Shown: positions 37,053 to 48,293 of the stretch, one piece after another
How the letters are laid out: each line of letters opens with the position of its first letter
Position numbering within the stretch: the first letter of the stretch is position 1
Assembly: GCF_000208745.1 (NCBI RefSeq)
Contig: NC_030850.1
Coordinates: forward strand, 4,153,697-4,217,696
Length of the DNA stretch: 64,000 bases
Direction of reading: 5' to 3'
Origin: Theobroma cacao
Taxonomy: Eukaryota > Streptophyta > Magnoliopsida > Malvales > Malvaceae
Translations under genes and position numbers: made by a program
Notes under the pieces: model-generated
Seen by the model: the letters and a program-made list of their open reading frames with translations, nothing else
What the model was told of the DNA's origin: nothing
The model's database searches: none

Positions 37053-40000
37053 TTATTTCCTGGCCTCCTGATATTCTGCTTCTGGGGCCTGATCCTCACC
37101 CTGGGACCCTCCAGAGGAACCGCCAGCACTACCAGAACCCTTACTCATGTGCTCACCAATCTTTGAAACAGCCTTATTTGCAGCGTCCATTTTGGCCTTG
37201 ATTTCATCTATATTGTCCCCAGCCATTGCTTTCCTCAAATCCGCCACAGCAGACTCTATCTCTGATGCAATCTCACTGGGAATCTTGTCTCTGTATTCAT
37301 TCAAGCTCTTCTCAACACTGTATACGGTTGTGTCAGCACTATTTCTCAAGTCAATCAAAGTTTTTCTCTCCTCATCTCTCTGAGCATGCAACTCAGCCTC
37401 TTTCACCATCTTCTCAATCTCATCCTCGGAAAGACCTCCAGATGATCGGATTGTGATCTGCTGTTCTTTTCCTGTTGCCTTATCCTTAGCAGAAACAGTT
37501 ACAATTCCATTGGCGTCAATGTCGAATGCGACTTCAATTTGTGGCATGCCTCTAGGTGCAGGTGGAATACCAACAAGATCAAACTCACCCAAAAGCTTAT
37601 TGTCAGCAGCCATGTGACGTTCACCTTGAAGAACTTTAATTCCAACCTGAGTCTGGTTGTCTGCTGCAGTAGAGAAAACCTGAAACCACAAACTTTAGTA
37701 TAATTTGTTGTCCAAAAGATATCTCAACACATCTTGAGATGTGAACAGAGGATTGTTAAAAACTTAAAATAGTATGCCGTCAATAGCAGCAAGCAAAAAC
37801 ACTAAGCTATCCTTTTACGACAATAACACTTATCTACACAAGATGGCAAGGATTCATTTGTGCAGACATGTGTATGCATTGGCAAAACATTCTAGTGTTG
37901 CAGGCTACATACGTATTACTAACAGATAGAGAATAGCTTACGCACTCTGATACAAAGTCTATAGGCACAACATAATCAACTTTTAGTTTTAAACACTGGC
38001 AGCAAAGTTATTGTACTCTCCAATATATATGACGCAACTGACCTGTGATTTTTTTGAAGGAATAGTCGTATTTCTGTTGATCAACCTAGTAAAAATTCCT
38101 CCAAGTGTTTCAATACCAAGTGACAAAGGAGTTACATCCAACAGAAGCAACTCCTTAACATCACCTCGAAGGATACCACCTTGAATAGCAGCTCCCATTG
38201 CAACTGCCTCATCAGGATTAACCCCTTTGCTTGGAGACTTGCCGAAAATTTCTGCAACAGTTTCTTGCACCCTGGGGACACGAGTCATTCCACCAACAAG
38301 CAATACTTCATCTACATCATTGATGGATATCCCAGCATCCTTCAAACAATTCTTACATGGAATTCTAGTTCTCTCAATTAAGCTGCTCACCAGACCCTCA
38401 AACTTGGATCTGGTTAGAGTTATATTTAAATGTTTTGCTCCAGATGCATCAGCAGTTATAAATGGAAGGTTGATTTCAGTTTGGGATGTAGATGAAAGTT
38501 CAATCTTAGCCTTTTCAGCTGCTTCCCGAAGCCTTTGCAGGGCAAGCCTGTCCTTTGAGAGATCAATGTTATCAGTTCTCTTGAACTCACTCACCAAGTA
38601 TTCTAATAGTGCATTGTCAAAGTCCTCTCCACCCAAGAAGGTGTCTCCATTGGTTGCTTTTACCTGATAAAGAGATCCCTAAGTAAATCGACTTAGCAAA
38701 AGCAATGAACAAAACATCAAATAAGGAAAAAGAAGCATACCTCGAAAACACCATTAGAAATTTCTAATATAGAAACATCAAAAGTTCCACCTCCAAGGTC
38801 AAATACTGCTATGATACCTTCTTTGTTATTCATCCCATAGGAAAGCGCAGCAGCAGTTGGTTCATTGATAATCCTTTCAACATCTAACCCAGCAATCCGC
38901 CCAGCATCCTTGGTGGCTTGTCTTTGTGCATCATTAAAATAAGCAGGAACAGTTATGACAGCTTTGGTCACTGTTTTACCAAGGTACGCCTCTGCAGTTT
39001 CCTTCATCTTTGTTAGAACGAATGCACCAATCTGGCTCGCAGAATAAGTTTTTCCATTGGCTTCAAGCCAGGCATCCCCATTGGGAGCTCTAACAATCTT
39101 GTATGGTACCATCTTCATTTCTTTCTGTGTCTGGGGATCATCAAAACGTCTCCCTATCAGACGTTTGGTTCCAAAAAATGTGTTTGTTGGGTTGGTCACA
39201 GCCTGACGCTTGGCTGGGGTTCCAACAATTAGCTCCCCCTGCTGGTTGAAGGCAACCACTGATGGCGTGGTTCGAGCTCCTTCAGCATTCTCAATTACTC
39301 TAGGGTTCTGCAAAATGCATAAAGAAAAACTCAAATAATCTGAGTAGAACATAGTTCCCCAAAATGAAAGGGAATTCTATTATGTACTTCAACAAAGATT
39401 AGTAATATTAATAGGAAAAAGTATAATCTACCTTTCCCTCCATCACCGATACACATGAATTGGTTGTACCCAAGTCAATACCGATAACCTCATTACCAAC
39501 AGGTCGTGAGCTGTATGGCAGGGACAACAAGACATTAGCAAACAAAAAGCCATTGAGATGGATAATGTTTTGAAGAAACAATAAGATCACCTGAAGGGTC
39601 TCGCCAAGGATGCCCATCTGACTAATGGAGAGCTAGCCAATGATGTCTTTGCATTTCCAGTCAACTATGACAAAAACATAAAGAACGCTAGTAAGCTTTA
39701 ACGGCCAATTATATTCTACTACTACAAAAATCCACATTGGAATATCTCATCCTGAAGATCCCTAACACAATATTTCAAATTTGTTTACTAACGTTAACTC
39801 AGAAAAGTTCATAACTCTAAAACTATTCTAGTCCATAATTATTAACAATCCAACAGCTCATGACTAACCAAAAGGAACCCAATCCGACATAACTTAAACC
39901 CAACAAAGAAAAAGAGCCATTTTTTTCCTTTTAGCATTGATCTGATCATTTGATTAAAAGGCTAAGACCCAAAATCAAGAAAATAAAACAAAGGCAGAAA

Positions 40001-40331
40001 AACTTCATTAATGTTGCTGCAATATAAAATCTTTGACCTTTAAACAAACATTGAAAATAAGCAAAGACTATACAATTTCCCCATTAAGGAATGAAAATTA
40101 AAACAGAATTCTAAATCAGATAACATGAAAGGAAAAGAAAATAAAAAACGAAAAGAACATCAAGCAAAAAGCATTGACTTTTGACAGCAAAAAGACCGAA
40201 ACTTTGAAGAAAAGTTAAAACCCAAAAGACCCAAAATACAGAAATGAGAAACTTACCGATCTGCAAGCAGAGAGAGAAGCAGCATGAAGCTCACGGCGTT
40301 GTAAAGCACGACGAAGAACTGAAGCAGCCAT
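37053..40331 (-). CDS. mtHSC70: mitochondrial HSP70 chaperone, six exons, 680 aa
   Basis: Minus-strand exons are 40331-40257, 39664-39591, 39510-39432, 39307-38741, 38663-38043 and 37679-37053; the sum is 2,043 bp. The first two exons encode an Arg/Ser-rich, acid-poor presequence ([20 protein letters not shown]) suited to mitochondrial import. HSP70 marks follow: [14 protein letters not shown] (phosphate 1), [13 protein letters not shown] (phosphate 2), [15 protein letters not shown] (adenosine loop), then the substrate-binding half ([29 protein letters not shown]). The C-terminus reads [10 protein letters not shown], typical of plant mitochondrial rather than plastid or cytosolic forms. The protein drives import and folding of matrix proteins by ATP-dependent cycles. 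All key motifs are intact. Length fits the family (about 680 aa). Confidence 0.96.
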
Positions 40332-42123
40332 GAGAGGAGCAAAAAGCTAAAGCCTTTATGAGGACCAGAGGGTTTAAGACTGTTTTAGGGTTTTAGGGAA
40401 ATGGTGGTGGGTTCTATTTAACATGATGGGTTTTGTGATGGAATGACAGTTTTGGCCTTATGTCATTTTGAGAATAACGGTGTCTATTGGTGGGTTTGGA
40501 TGGTAAAGTAGGAATAAAACAAAACATGTCAAGAGAAATTAAATTTAAGTTGTGTTTGTTATGTTAGAATGTGATTGCCATTTGATATAATACGAAGAAG
40601 TAATGATTATAAGAAATGTGATTATTGGAGATTACATTATATTGTTTCGTTTGAAAACATTGAAAATGTAATATAAATTTACAAAATTATATTTTTATAT
40701 ATAAAAATATAAAATTAAATAAATTTATATGTAAAATTTTAACTTTTCAATTTTATTTTTTGAAATAATAAATAATAACATGATAAAAATAATAAAATAT
40801 TTTTAAATATTAATTATTTAAATATTAAAATTACTAAATATTTATTTTTATTTTAAAGTTATAAAAATTAAAATAATAATACTTAGAATTATGGCATGAA
40901 TAATAAAAAATATTTTCAAAAAAAATTATTGATAGATCAATTATCAATAGATATTCTCATCTATTGATATATGTATTATTTTAATAAGTTTTTTTTTTCT
41001 CATAATTGCGGCATCCAAATCATTTTTTTCTTAAATCTTCTCAATTTCTTAGTAAATTTCTTCAATTTTAAAATGTTTAAAGTGTTTTTCTCTCAATTTT
41101 CAGCATAAAAAACACAAATGTTTCTCAAAATAAGAAAATTTGAATTAAGGTTTCGTAAAACAAGTCTCAATTTATCTAATTCTATAAAAAATTTGACGGT
41201 GAAATTTGATCCAAATGTATTGATAACTGGCTACTATGAACAATGAGAAGAAGGAAAAAAAAAGGCAAGAAGGAAGAAGAATAGAACAGAAAATAGAAGA
41301 GAAGGGTTAGGAGATTAAGTTGGAGAGAAATTTTTTTTTACTTTTCTTTTGCAGAGAGAAAATTGACATTTCCTTCTCTCATTATAATCACATTGCAAAT
41401 GAGAGAACTTTCTCATCTCAAAACACCAACCAAACAATGTGATGTCCCTCAGCCACCGTCTACCAAATGCGCTTAGGGGCAACCAGTCATGAGGAAATGC
41501 AGGTCAAAAAAGACTTCTGCTTTGCCTTCTTAGGCAAGTTTTAATAGTAAATTATTTTGGGCCCAGCTGGTCTGGTCTAAGCATACCAAACGCCCCCTTA
41601 GACTACGCTTCGTGGGCAACAAGCCATGAGGAAATACAGGTCAAAAAAGACTTGTCCGCTTTGCCTTATTAGGCAAGTTTTGATAGTAAATTATTTTGGG
41701 CCCAGCTGGGCCTGTCCTCGGCAGTTCAAAGCCTGGTCGGGACTAGAATCTTACTGCGTAGTTTCTAGTTTGCATCCATGTATAATAACGAAGAAAGAAA
41801 CTTTGATGTCAAGGGTCGCACTGTGACAAAATTAACAGTGCATTTGATACTAATGGATAAAAAGATGACAATGAAAGTTTTCTCCATCTAATAGTTGAAT
41901 TATACCACCTCATTTCGTACCCGGTAGCTCAAAGAAGTAATATCCTCCCACATTGCCACTCCTTAAAAAAATACAGCATAAAGATCCAAAACTTGTCTGT
42001 ATGAGCTATGAATGAATCACATTCTAAGATTCACCATGAAAACCTAACTTCTTTTTCTAGCAGAAAAACATGTCGGTGGTTGCTAGATGGTCCTCGTATA
42101 TATTGATGAATATAGGTTATAGT
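40332..42123. other. intergenic upstream of HSP70, AT-rich, with a local duplication
   Basis: Holds the HSP70 promoter region near 40340-40500, then a very AT-rich stretch (40540-41450), then the direct repeat described separately. No gene is seen. The gene on the right is transcribed toward this spacer. Confidence 0.5.
41461..41716. repeat. imperfect direct repeat, two units of about 125-135 bp
   Basis: Both units start near taccaaa (41461 and 41584) and share gaggaaat-caggtcaaaaaagact, ggcaagttt-atagtaaattattttgggcccagctgg in the same order. The spacing of the shared core is 137 bp. No coding potential is seen. Confidence 0.85.
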
Positions 42124-44603
42124 TTAGAACTCTTCCAATTCAGTTTTATCCTCTGAATGCTCTGTTGCTGTTGTCCTTTGATCCAAGTACTCTTCTTCAA
42201 TTGTTTCCTTGAGGATGAACAGCCTTTGTATAACCATAGGTTGAGTCATGTTTTTAGCTTCTTTGATGTCAGTCTCCTCCTTATTCAGAAAGTACGCATC
42301 CAGCAAGATCTTAATCCACTTATTCAGCTCTTTTGGAGTACTGCTAAACCACGTAATGGCAAACAAATAGAACACGTCATGCTGCTATAATAAAAGGTGC
42401 TACAATAATTTGAAGATGAAGAAATTTGCTTACGTGTATAAAGCATTAGGATCCTTGGCTTCATGTTCGTCCCCTGGAGAGAAAGCTGTTGCTAATGCAG
42501 AAAATCGCTCTTCAGGGTCTGTGATGTTTAGCAGATGTTTGAGCAACTTTATCTCTTTTGGTGCAATACTCTTAAGACTGCTCTTTGTGGCTTTGTATAA
42601 GCGATACATGATGTCTTTAACCTGTACTTAGATGTTGAAAAAGAGAAGTATGAGAATAGAAAAAACTAGGCATATTGTGTTCCAACTTTCTTCGGACTTA
42701 GATGATTGAGATTTGGCGTTCATAACAGACTTAAGAACCTAACCATGTTTTTTAAATGCCTCCATAGTAGATCTTAAAGAAAATAAAAAACAAAACAAAA
42801 CTATAATTAAGATAGAATAAGCATAAACATGTGAATTGAACAATTTTTCTATCTCCTAAAGATGAAATAACTCAAGAAAGAGACCAAGATGCAGCATAAT
42901 GGCAATACCTCGTTCTTCATAGTTGTGGACTCCTTTGCTGAAGCCCAAGCACTATTTATCAATAGAATCAATGAAGAGTCAAGTTCCTTTGCCTTGGCAA
43001 GGCTTTTGATCTTTTCACATGCTACATCCACAGAAGGAGAATTTAGTATATCATCAAATTTTGCCTGGGCAGCATCTAAATTCTCCACAGCCTCCAGTGT
43101 CTTATCATAAGCACCAACTGCAGACAAGCATCTTGCGGCCAGTCTAGCTACACCTGCTCCAAAAAAAATAAAAAAGTTTTCTAATTAAGCCAACTTCAAG
43201 CAAGTGAGAGGAGGAAAGATAAAAATCTTAAACTTTTTGAAGGCATTGTCACCCCTTATCATCTTAGAATATCTACTACTTTTCAACCAGCATACCAATT
43301 GAGACAGCAAAAGTCACAGATGCACAATGCTTACCATCACGGTCCTCCAGACCATCATAGGTTTCTGAAACCAGAGCGAGGTAGCGGAAAAATTCATCCG
43401 TGAAGTCTTTACGTCGCCTTGTAATAATAGCATTTATATCTGTGGGGCTATCTTGTATCTCCTTGAGAAGTTCACTGTGTCTTTCCATTTCATCATCAAT
43501 CTGCAATGCTCATTCCTGATTACACAAAACCAAAAGATCCTCTAAAACCAAAAAGAGTATCTAAATTCAAAATTAACCCCATATCAGTCACTTTAGAAAA
43601 GTTGAAAAAAGAATCATAAATAGAGCTATAAATATTAATCGTTCGGATACTGAGAAAACCACAAATTTGACCCTACTAAGTCCCCCCAACAAAAGCTTGG
43701 TTTGATTGGGGTGAGTTTTCTCATTTCTTCAAGTTCCAAATTTACAAAAAAAATGAGATTTCATAACTCCCATCCTTACCAAACAAGTTAATATAAGAAA
43801 ATTCAAACGCTTTGGGATATGGAAAACATGGTTTATACCTTCTTCACCTTGCTTTCCAGAGAAATGAACTTTTGCTTCATAGTTGGGTCAATCTCCTTGT
43901 CAGCCCGGGTTCGACATTGATTATAGAAAGTTTCCCGATACTTATTCCACTCTTCCCTTAGTATCAGGTACCTTTTCCATTCTTTTACTCTGGGTTTCTC
44001 ATTCAAAAAGACATCGATTATTTTATCACAAATTTGGGTTACCGTATAACCTTCTGAAACTTCAACCTCTACTTGATCTTCAACCTGAGCATTAGCTATA
44101 CCACTTGCTTGAAGACCTGAAAAAAGCAGTTTCTCTTTTAAGTAACAAATGTAAAAAACCATAATTTTCAACTTCATTTTTGCTTTCTGAAAATAGGGTT
44201 TAAGTGGGGTTTTAGTTTCGGTCATTATAATTAAATGACAAGATGCAAAAATCCAGAAAAGAGATGAAAACAACTCATTCACAACAAATTAAAGCAATAA
44301 AATATGACAAGAAGAAATACCCAGAAACAGAAAGCAGCCTATGAATAAAAATTGAGCTGAATAAAGCGCAGAGAGAGAGGTAATTTAATGCTTACTGGGA
44401 TTAAAAAGTAGATTTTTGGAGGGAGGGAAGCTGTGGCTTTGCTTTCTTTTTCTCTTTCTTGGCTCGAGTTTGCAGGGTAAATGAGAGGGAGAAGATAAAA
44501 GAGGGATTTTGAAGGTTGTTGGGGGTAGTTTGTAATTGAAAGAGAATAAGAGAGTGTTATTGTTGGTGGGGATTGATACTTCAAGTCCCAAAAGACTGCT
44601 CAT
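42124..44603 (-). CDS. predicted plastid protein similar to Arabidopsis At4g37920, six exons, 433 aa
   Basis: Minus-strand exons are 44603-44396, 44116-43839, 43500-43335, 43153-42909, 42621-42434 and 42340-42124; the sum is 1,302 bp ending in TAA. The N-terminus (MSSLLGLEVSIPTNNNTLLF, then a Ser/Lys/Arg-rich stretch without acids) looks like a chloroplast transit peptide. The mature part is largely helical and charged: VTQICDKIIDVFLNEKPRVK, KDFTDEFFRYLALVSETYDG, APKEIKLLKHLLNITDPEER, TPKELNKWIKILLDAYFLNK. I recall this as the uncharacterised family of At4g37920. No catalytic motif is visible and the function is unknown. An upstream in-frame Met exists, but the chosen start gives the expected transit peptide. 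It sits head-to-head with the ABCG gene, sharing a 1.2-kb spacer. Confidence 0.88.
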
Positions 44604-45808
44604 TGCTGCTTCTTTACTGCTTTGGCATGGAGCAGAGAAGAAAAATGAGGGGAGAAGTGGCTCTTTCCATGGCTGGACTTCTAAAGTGTGGATAAAATAA
44701 ATATCTCCAAACAAACAGATGTTTTTGATTTGATCTTGCAATCTTGTCTTGATTGGGCTTACAATCTTCTCTTGTAATTTTGAACCACCTTTCTTATGAG
44801 AAGCCCACTTCTTTGGACCCTTTGAAATCCAAATGGCTAACCAGATCTGGTAAGAGTAGGAAATACGGATTTAGTTAACAAAGTTGTCCAAAGGGAGGAT
44901 AAATGTTACAGTGCTAACCAATCTGCTCTGAAAACTCAAAACACTTTCAGTGGAAGGAAAAAAACAAAAGTATAAACCATGTCCAACACTCACAAAATTT
45001 AATGTCAGCTACAAACCCAACAAAAAGTTCAAAAACTTTTTGATCCTATTGGTTGATGTTTGAATGTATTTCAAAACTCTTGGGAATATGCATCATCAAA
45101 TCCAATATTAATAAGAAAAAGTTTTAGCACTAATAGAGAAAGGAGCTTCATTTTACACACCCTGTTGAGAACTAAGTTGACATTGACATTTTTATTTTTC
45201 TCAAGTACAAGTGATTAGTAAATCCGTCATTCACCAATAAAAACAAAGGTTTAATTCTCTACTCCTCCAGCCAGGGACACCTCAGAACCGGCAAAGCCCA
45301 ATTGCTAATGAAATCTTGCCAATCAGTTCTTTACACTTGTCAAATGCTGTGCATCTTACTTAGAAAGGAAACGTAATGTAAGGTTGATTTGCTGAATATT
45401 GCATGAAACCGTGTACATGCATCCAAAGGAATGGGTTAAGGGTAGGAAAATCCAGAGCCACAATGAAGATGCTAACGCCAAATTGAGAGGATGAAGACTA
45501 CAAGAAGTCATTTCTTTCTTTTCGATCAAAACGACTAGAATCGGATTCTTCAATGAAGACAGCCCCATATAAAACTTTGGAACTACCTCCTCGATCTGCC
45601 CCACCAGCTGTAAAAGTCCTTTTCTCATGATCTTCCCTCCTTTTAATTCCCCCATCACCTCATCAAACACAGTTTAGGAGACCAACAGGAGAAATAAAAA
45701 GAAAAAAAAGCTAGTTTAGTTGTCCGAAGGTTCTTTTCTCTTTCCTCTGTCCATGCCATAACCTTTTCCAAAATAAAAATCGTATTGTTTCTTTACTGGT
45801 CTTAAACT
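44604..45808. promoter_or_regulatory. shared upstream region between the At4g37920-like gene and the STR-like gene
   Basis: A divergent spacer of 1.2 kb, so both promoters must lie here. One P1BS-type site (GNATATNC, here gaatatgc) occurs at 45084-45091. P1BS sites bind PHR factors and occur in many mycorrhiza-responsive promoters, but one such site is expected by chance every few kb in AT-rich DNA. The segment 45489-45600 is the block repeated in front of every downstream STR derivative. Confidence 0.5.
45489..45600. repeat. upstream block repeated five times in the STR array (copy 0)
   Basis: Starts gatgaagactacaagaag and ends with aaaactttggaactacctcctc. Related blocks lie at about 50998-51105, 53244-53350, 55197-55303 and 56926-57035, each before a piece of STR coding sequence. 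It may include regulatory sequence. Its minus strand has a partly open frame in some copies, treated under rejected items. Confidence 0.8.
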
Positions 45809-48293
45809 ATGGCTCATAGAAACGGTCATGCCCGTGATACAGTGATTGATATAGGGAACAAGCCGGTGACTTTGACTGGAGGGCTTGAGTATTCTGGCCT
45901 TACTTACACTGTGATAAAGAAGAAGAAGCTAGAAGGGAAATGGTTGAGCCAGGAAGTGGACTTGTTGCATAAGATTACCGGATATGCACCGAAAGGGTGC
46001 ATCACTGCAGTCATGGGGCCTAGTGGTGCTGGCAAATCTACTTTCCTGGATGGTTTGGCAGGGCGTATTGCTAGTGGAAGCCTTAAGGGTAGGGTGTCTT
46101 TGGATGGAATGGCAATGAGCCCAAGTTTGATTAAAAGGACTTCAGCTTATATAATGCAAGATGATAGGTTGTTCCCAATGCTTACTGTTTACGAGACATT
46201 GATGTTTGCTGCTGATTTTCGACTTGGACCAATCTCAAGAGTGGAAAAGAGGCAACGTGTGGAGAAGTTGATTCACCAGCTTGGACTGACAGTAAGTACA
46301 GTTTCCAGTTTCAACTCTCTTCTTCATGTGGTTCTATATTCATCCTATCTGTAGCCTGAAAATTGGTTTCAGGAACCAACTATTCTAGATTCTCATGAAT
46401 TTACCAGCAAACTACTTTCTAGTGACGTTCTTAATTTATGTGAGTTGTTACTACTTTCTTGCAGTCCTCCTGGAACACGTACATAGGCGATGCTGGGACT
46501 AGAGGAGTCTCGGGTGGTGAGCGCCGTAGAGTTTCGATTGGTGTTGACATAATTCATGGACCATCCTTGCTCTTCTTAGATGAGCCAACTTCTGGTCTAG
46601 ACTCCACTAGTGCTTATAGTGTAATTGAAAAGGTGCGGGACATTGCGCGCTCTGGTAGTACTGTCATCCTCACGATTCACCAACCCTCATCCAGAATCCA
46701 GCTGCTCCTTGATCATCTCATTGTCCTTGCTCGCGGCCAGCTCATGTATCAAGGATCACCACAAGATGTCACTCTACATCTCAATCGGATGGGGAGAAGG
46801 GTCCCCAAGGGTGAAAATGCAATAGAGTTCCTTATTGATGTGATTCAAGAATATGATCAATCTGAACTTGGAGTTGAAGCAGTTGCTGAATTTGCGAGAA
46901 CTGGCCTAAGACCACCCCCACTGACTGAAGAGGAAATGTCTGTTTCAACGGCAGCCCCAACACCACCCCCAGCTAATCGTGGCCGCCGCCATCAGATGGA
47001 AGGGCGCGGTGACGAAAGGAAAAATGACGGGCGCCTTCCCTTGCAAGCAAATGCACATTCGGCTAATGATTTTGATCATAGTGTGAGGAGCCCTTACAAT
47101 AATACATCAATGTCATGGAGTGCTAGCCACAGTGGATTAGTGCACCAACTCAGATTCACCCCTACCAGGCAACGTACTGATAAAAAATCTCCAAATCCAA
47201 TGAGGTAAAGTAGTTTTGTTTTTCGGCAATTTCTGAGGGAAATTTTTTTTTATTTTAGAGACAAAGAGCTGAAATGCCCGTGTTCTTTGCGTCCATGAAA
47301 TTTTGCAGTTCATCCCCTGGCTACTACACATCCTCAAGTGATATCCTTCCAGGGACGCCAACACCTCACAGCAGTGACTATACTGTGAATGAAGATGATT
47401 ACCTGACTCCGGATCATGCTGCTAAAAAGATCTCAGTACAGCACCTAAGTCCCAAATTTGCAAATTCCTTTTTCTCAGAGACTTGGATTCTCATGCGCCG
47501 AAACTTCAAGAACATCAGGCGTACACCTGAGCTTTTTCTCTCCAGACTTGTAGTCCTCACTGTCATGGGCCTCATGATGGCCACAATGTTCATGAAGCCC
47601 AAAATCAACCTGCAAGGCATCACCAATCGCCTTAGCTTTTTTATCTTCACTGTCTGTCTCTTCTTCTTCTCTTCCAATGATGCCGTGCCAGCTTTCATCC
47701 AAGAGCGCTTTATTTTTGTTCGTGAAACTTCCCATAATGCCTATAGAGCCTCTGCTTACACCATAGCTGGCCTGATCACATACCTTCCTTTTCTAGCACT
47801 ACAAGCTGCTGTCTATGCTTGTATTGTTTGGAAAGCTTTGGAGCTTCGGGGGCCATTCTACTATTTCTTCATCGTTCTCTATGTCTCCCTTCTTTCAACC
47901 AATTCATTTGTGATGTTTGTGAGCTCAGTGGTGCCAAATTATATATTAGGTTATGCAGCAGTCATTGCTTTCACCGCACTCTTTTTCTTGTTCTGTGGCT
48001 ACTTCTTAAACAGCCATGACATTCCAGGGTACTGGAAATGGATGAACAAGATTTCCACTATGACATATCCATACGAAGGGCTCTTGATGAACCAGTATCA
48101 GACTCCTCAAATTTTCGGATTTGATCCTCAGCAGAGACCTGTGACAGGATTCGGAATCTTAAATTCACTCGCAATTAGCACTGAGGAATTCAAGAAGTGG
48201 GAAAATGTTCTTATAATGTTAGGTTGGGCTGCTTTTTATAGGATTTGTTTCTATATAATCCTTCGTTTTGGATCAAAGAACCAGAGGACATAG
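45809..48293 (+). CDS. STR: half-size ABCG transporter, likely STR (STUNTED ARBUSCULE), three exons, 735 aa
   Basis: Exons are 45809-46291, 46465-47204 and 47309-48293; the sum is 2,208 bp ending in TAG. The nucleotide-binding domain comes first, as in all ABCG half-transporters: Walker A GPSGAGKST (about 70-78), signature VSGGERRRVSIG (from about 176), Walker B LLFLDEPTSGLD. A long polar linker rich in Pro, Ser and Asn follows (about 300-440), then the ABC2 membrane domain with about six spans (SFFIFTVCLFFFS, YILGYAAVIAFTALFFLFCG). Stretches such as LTYTV, KWLSQEVDLL and ITGYAPKGCITAVMG agree with my memory of legume STR. STR pairs with STR2 at the periarbuscular membrane and is needed to supply lipid to arbuscular mycorrhizal fungi. 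Another ABCG half-transporter is possible but less likely. Four broken derivatives follow downstream. Confidence 0.85.

Noticed and set aside
40545..41440. Possible inverted-repeat element in AT-rich DNA
   Set aside because: Similar words (aatgtgattgccattt and aatcacattgcaaat) face each other, but no long terminal repeat or target duplication could be aligned.
45356..45670. Minus-strand frame of 104 codons before STR; a similar reading (EEVVPKF) is visible in copy 1
   Set aside because: The similarity follows from the duplicated DNA itself. Other copies have stops or a one-base shift in this frame, so it does not look like a conserved gene.
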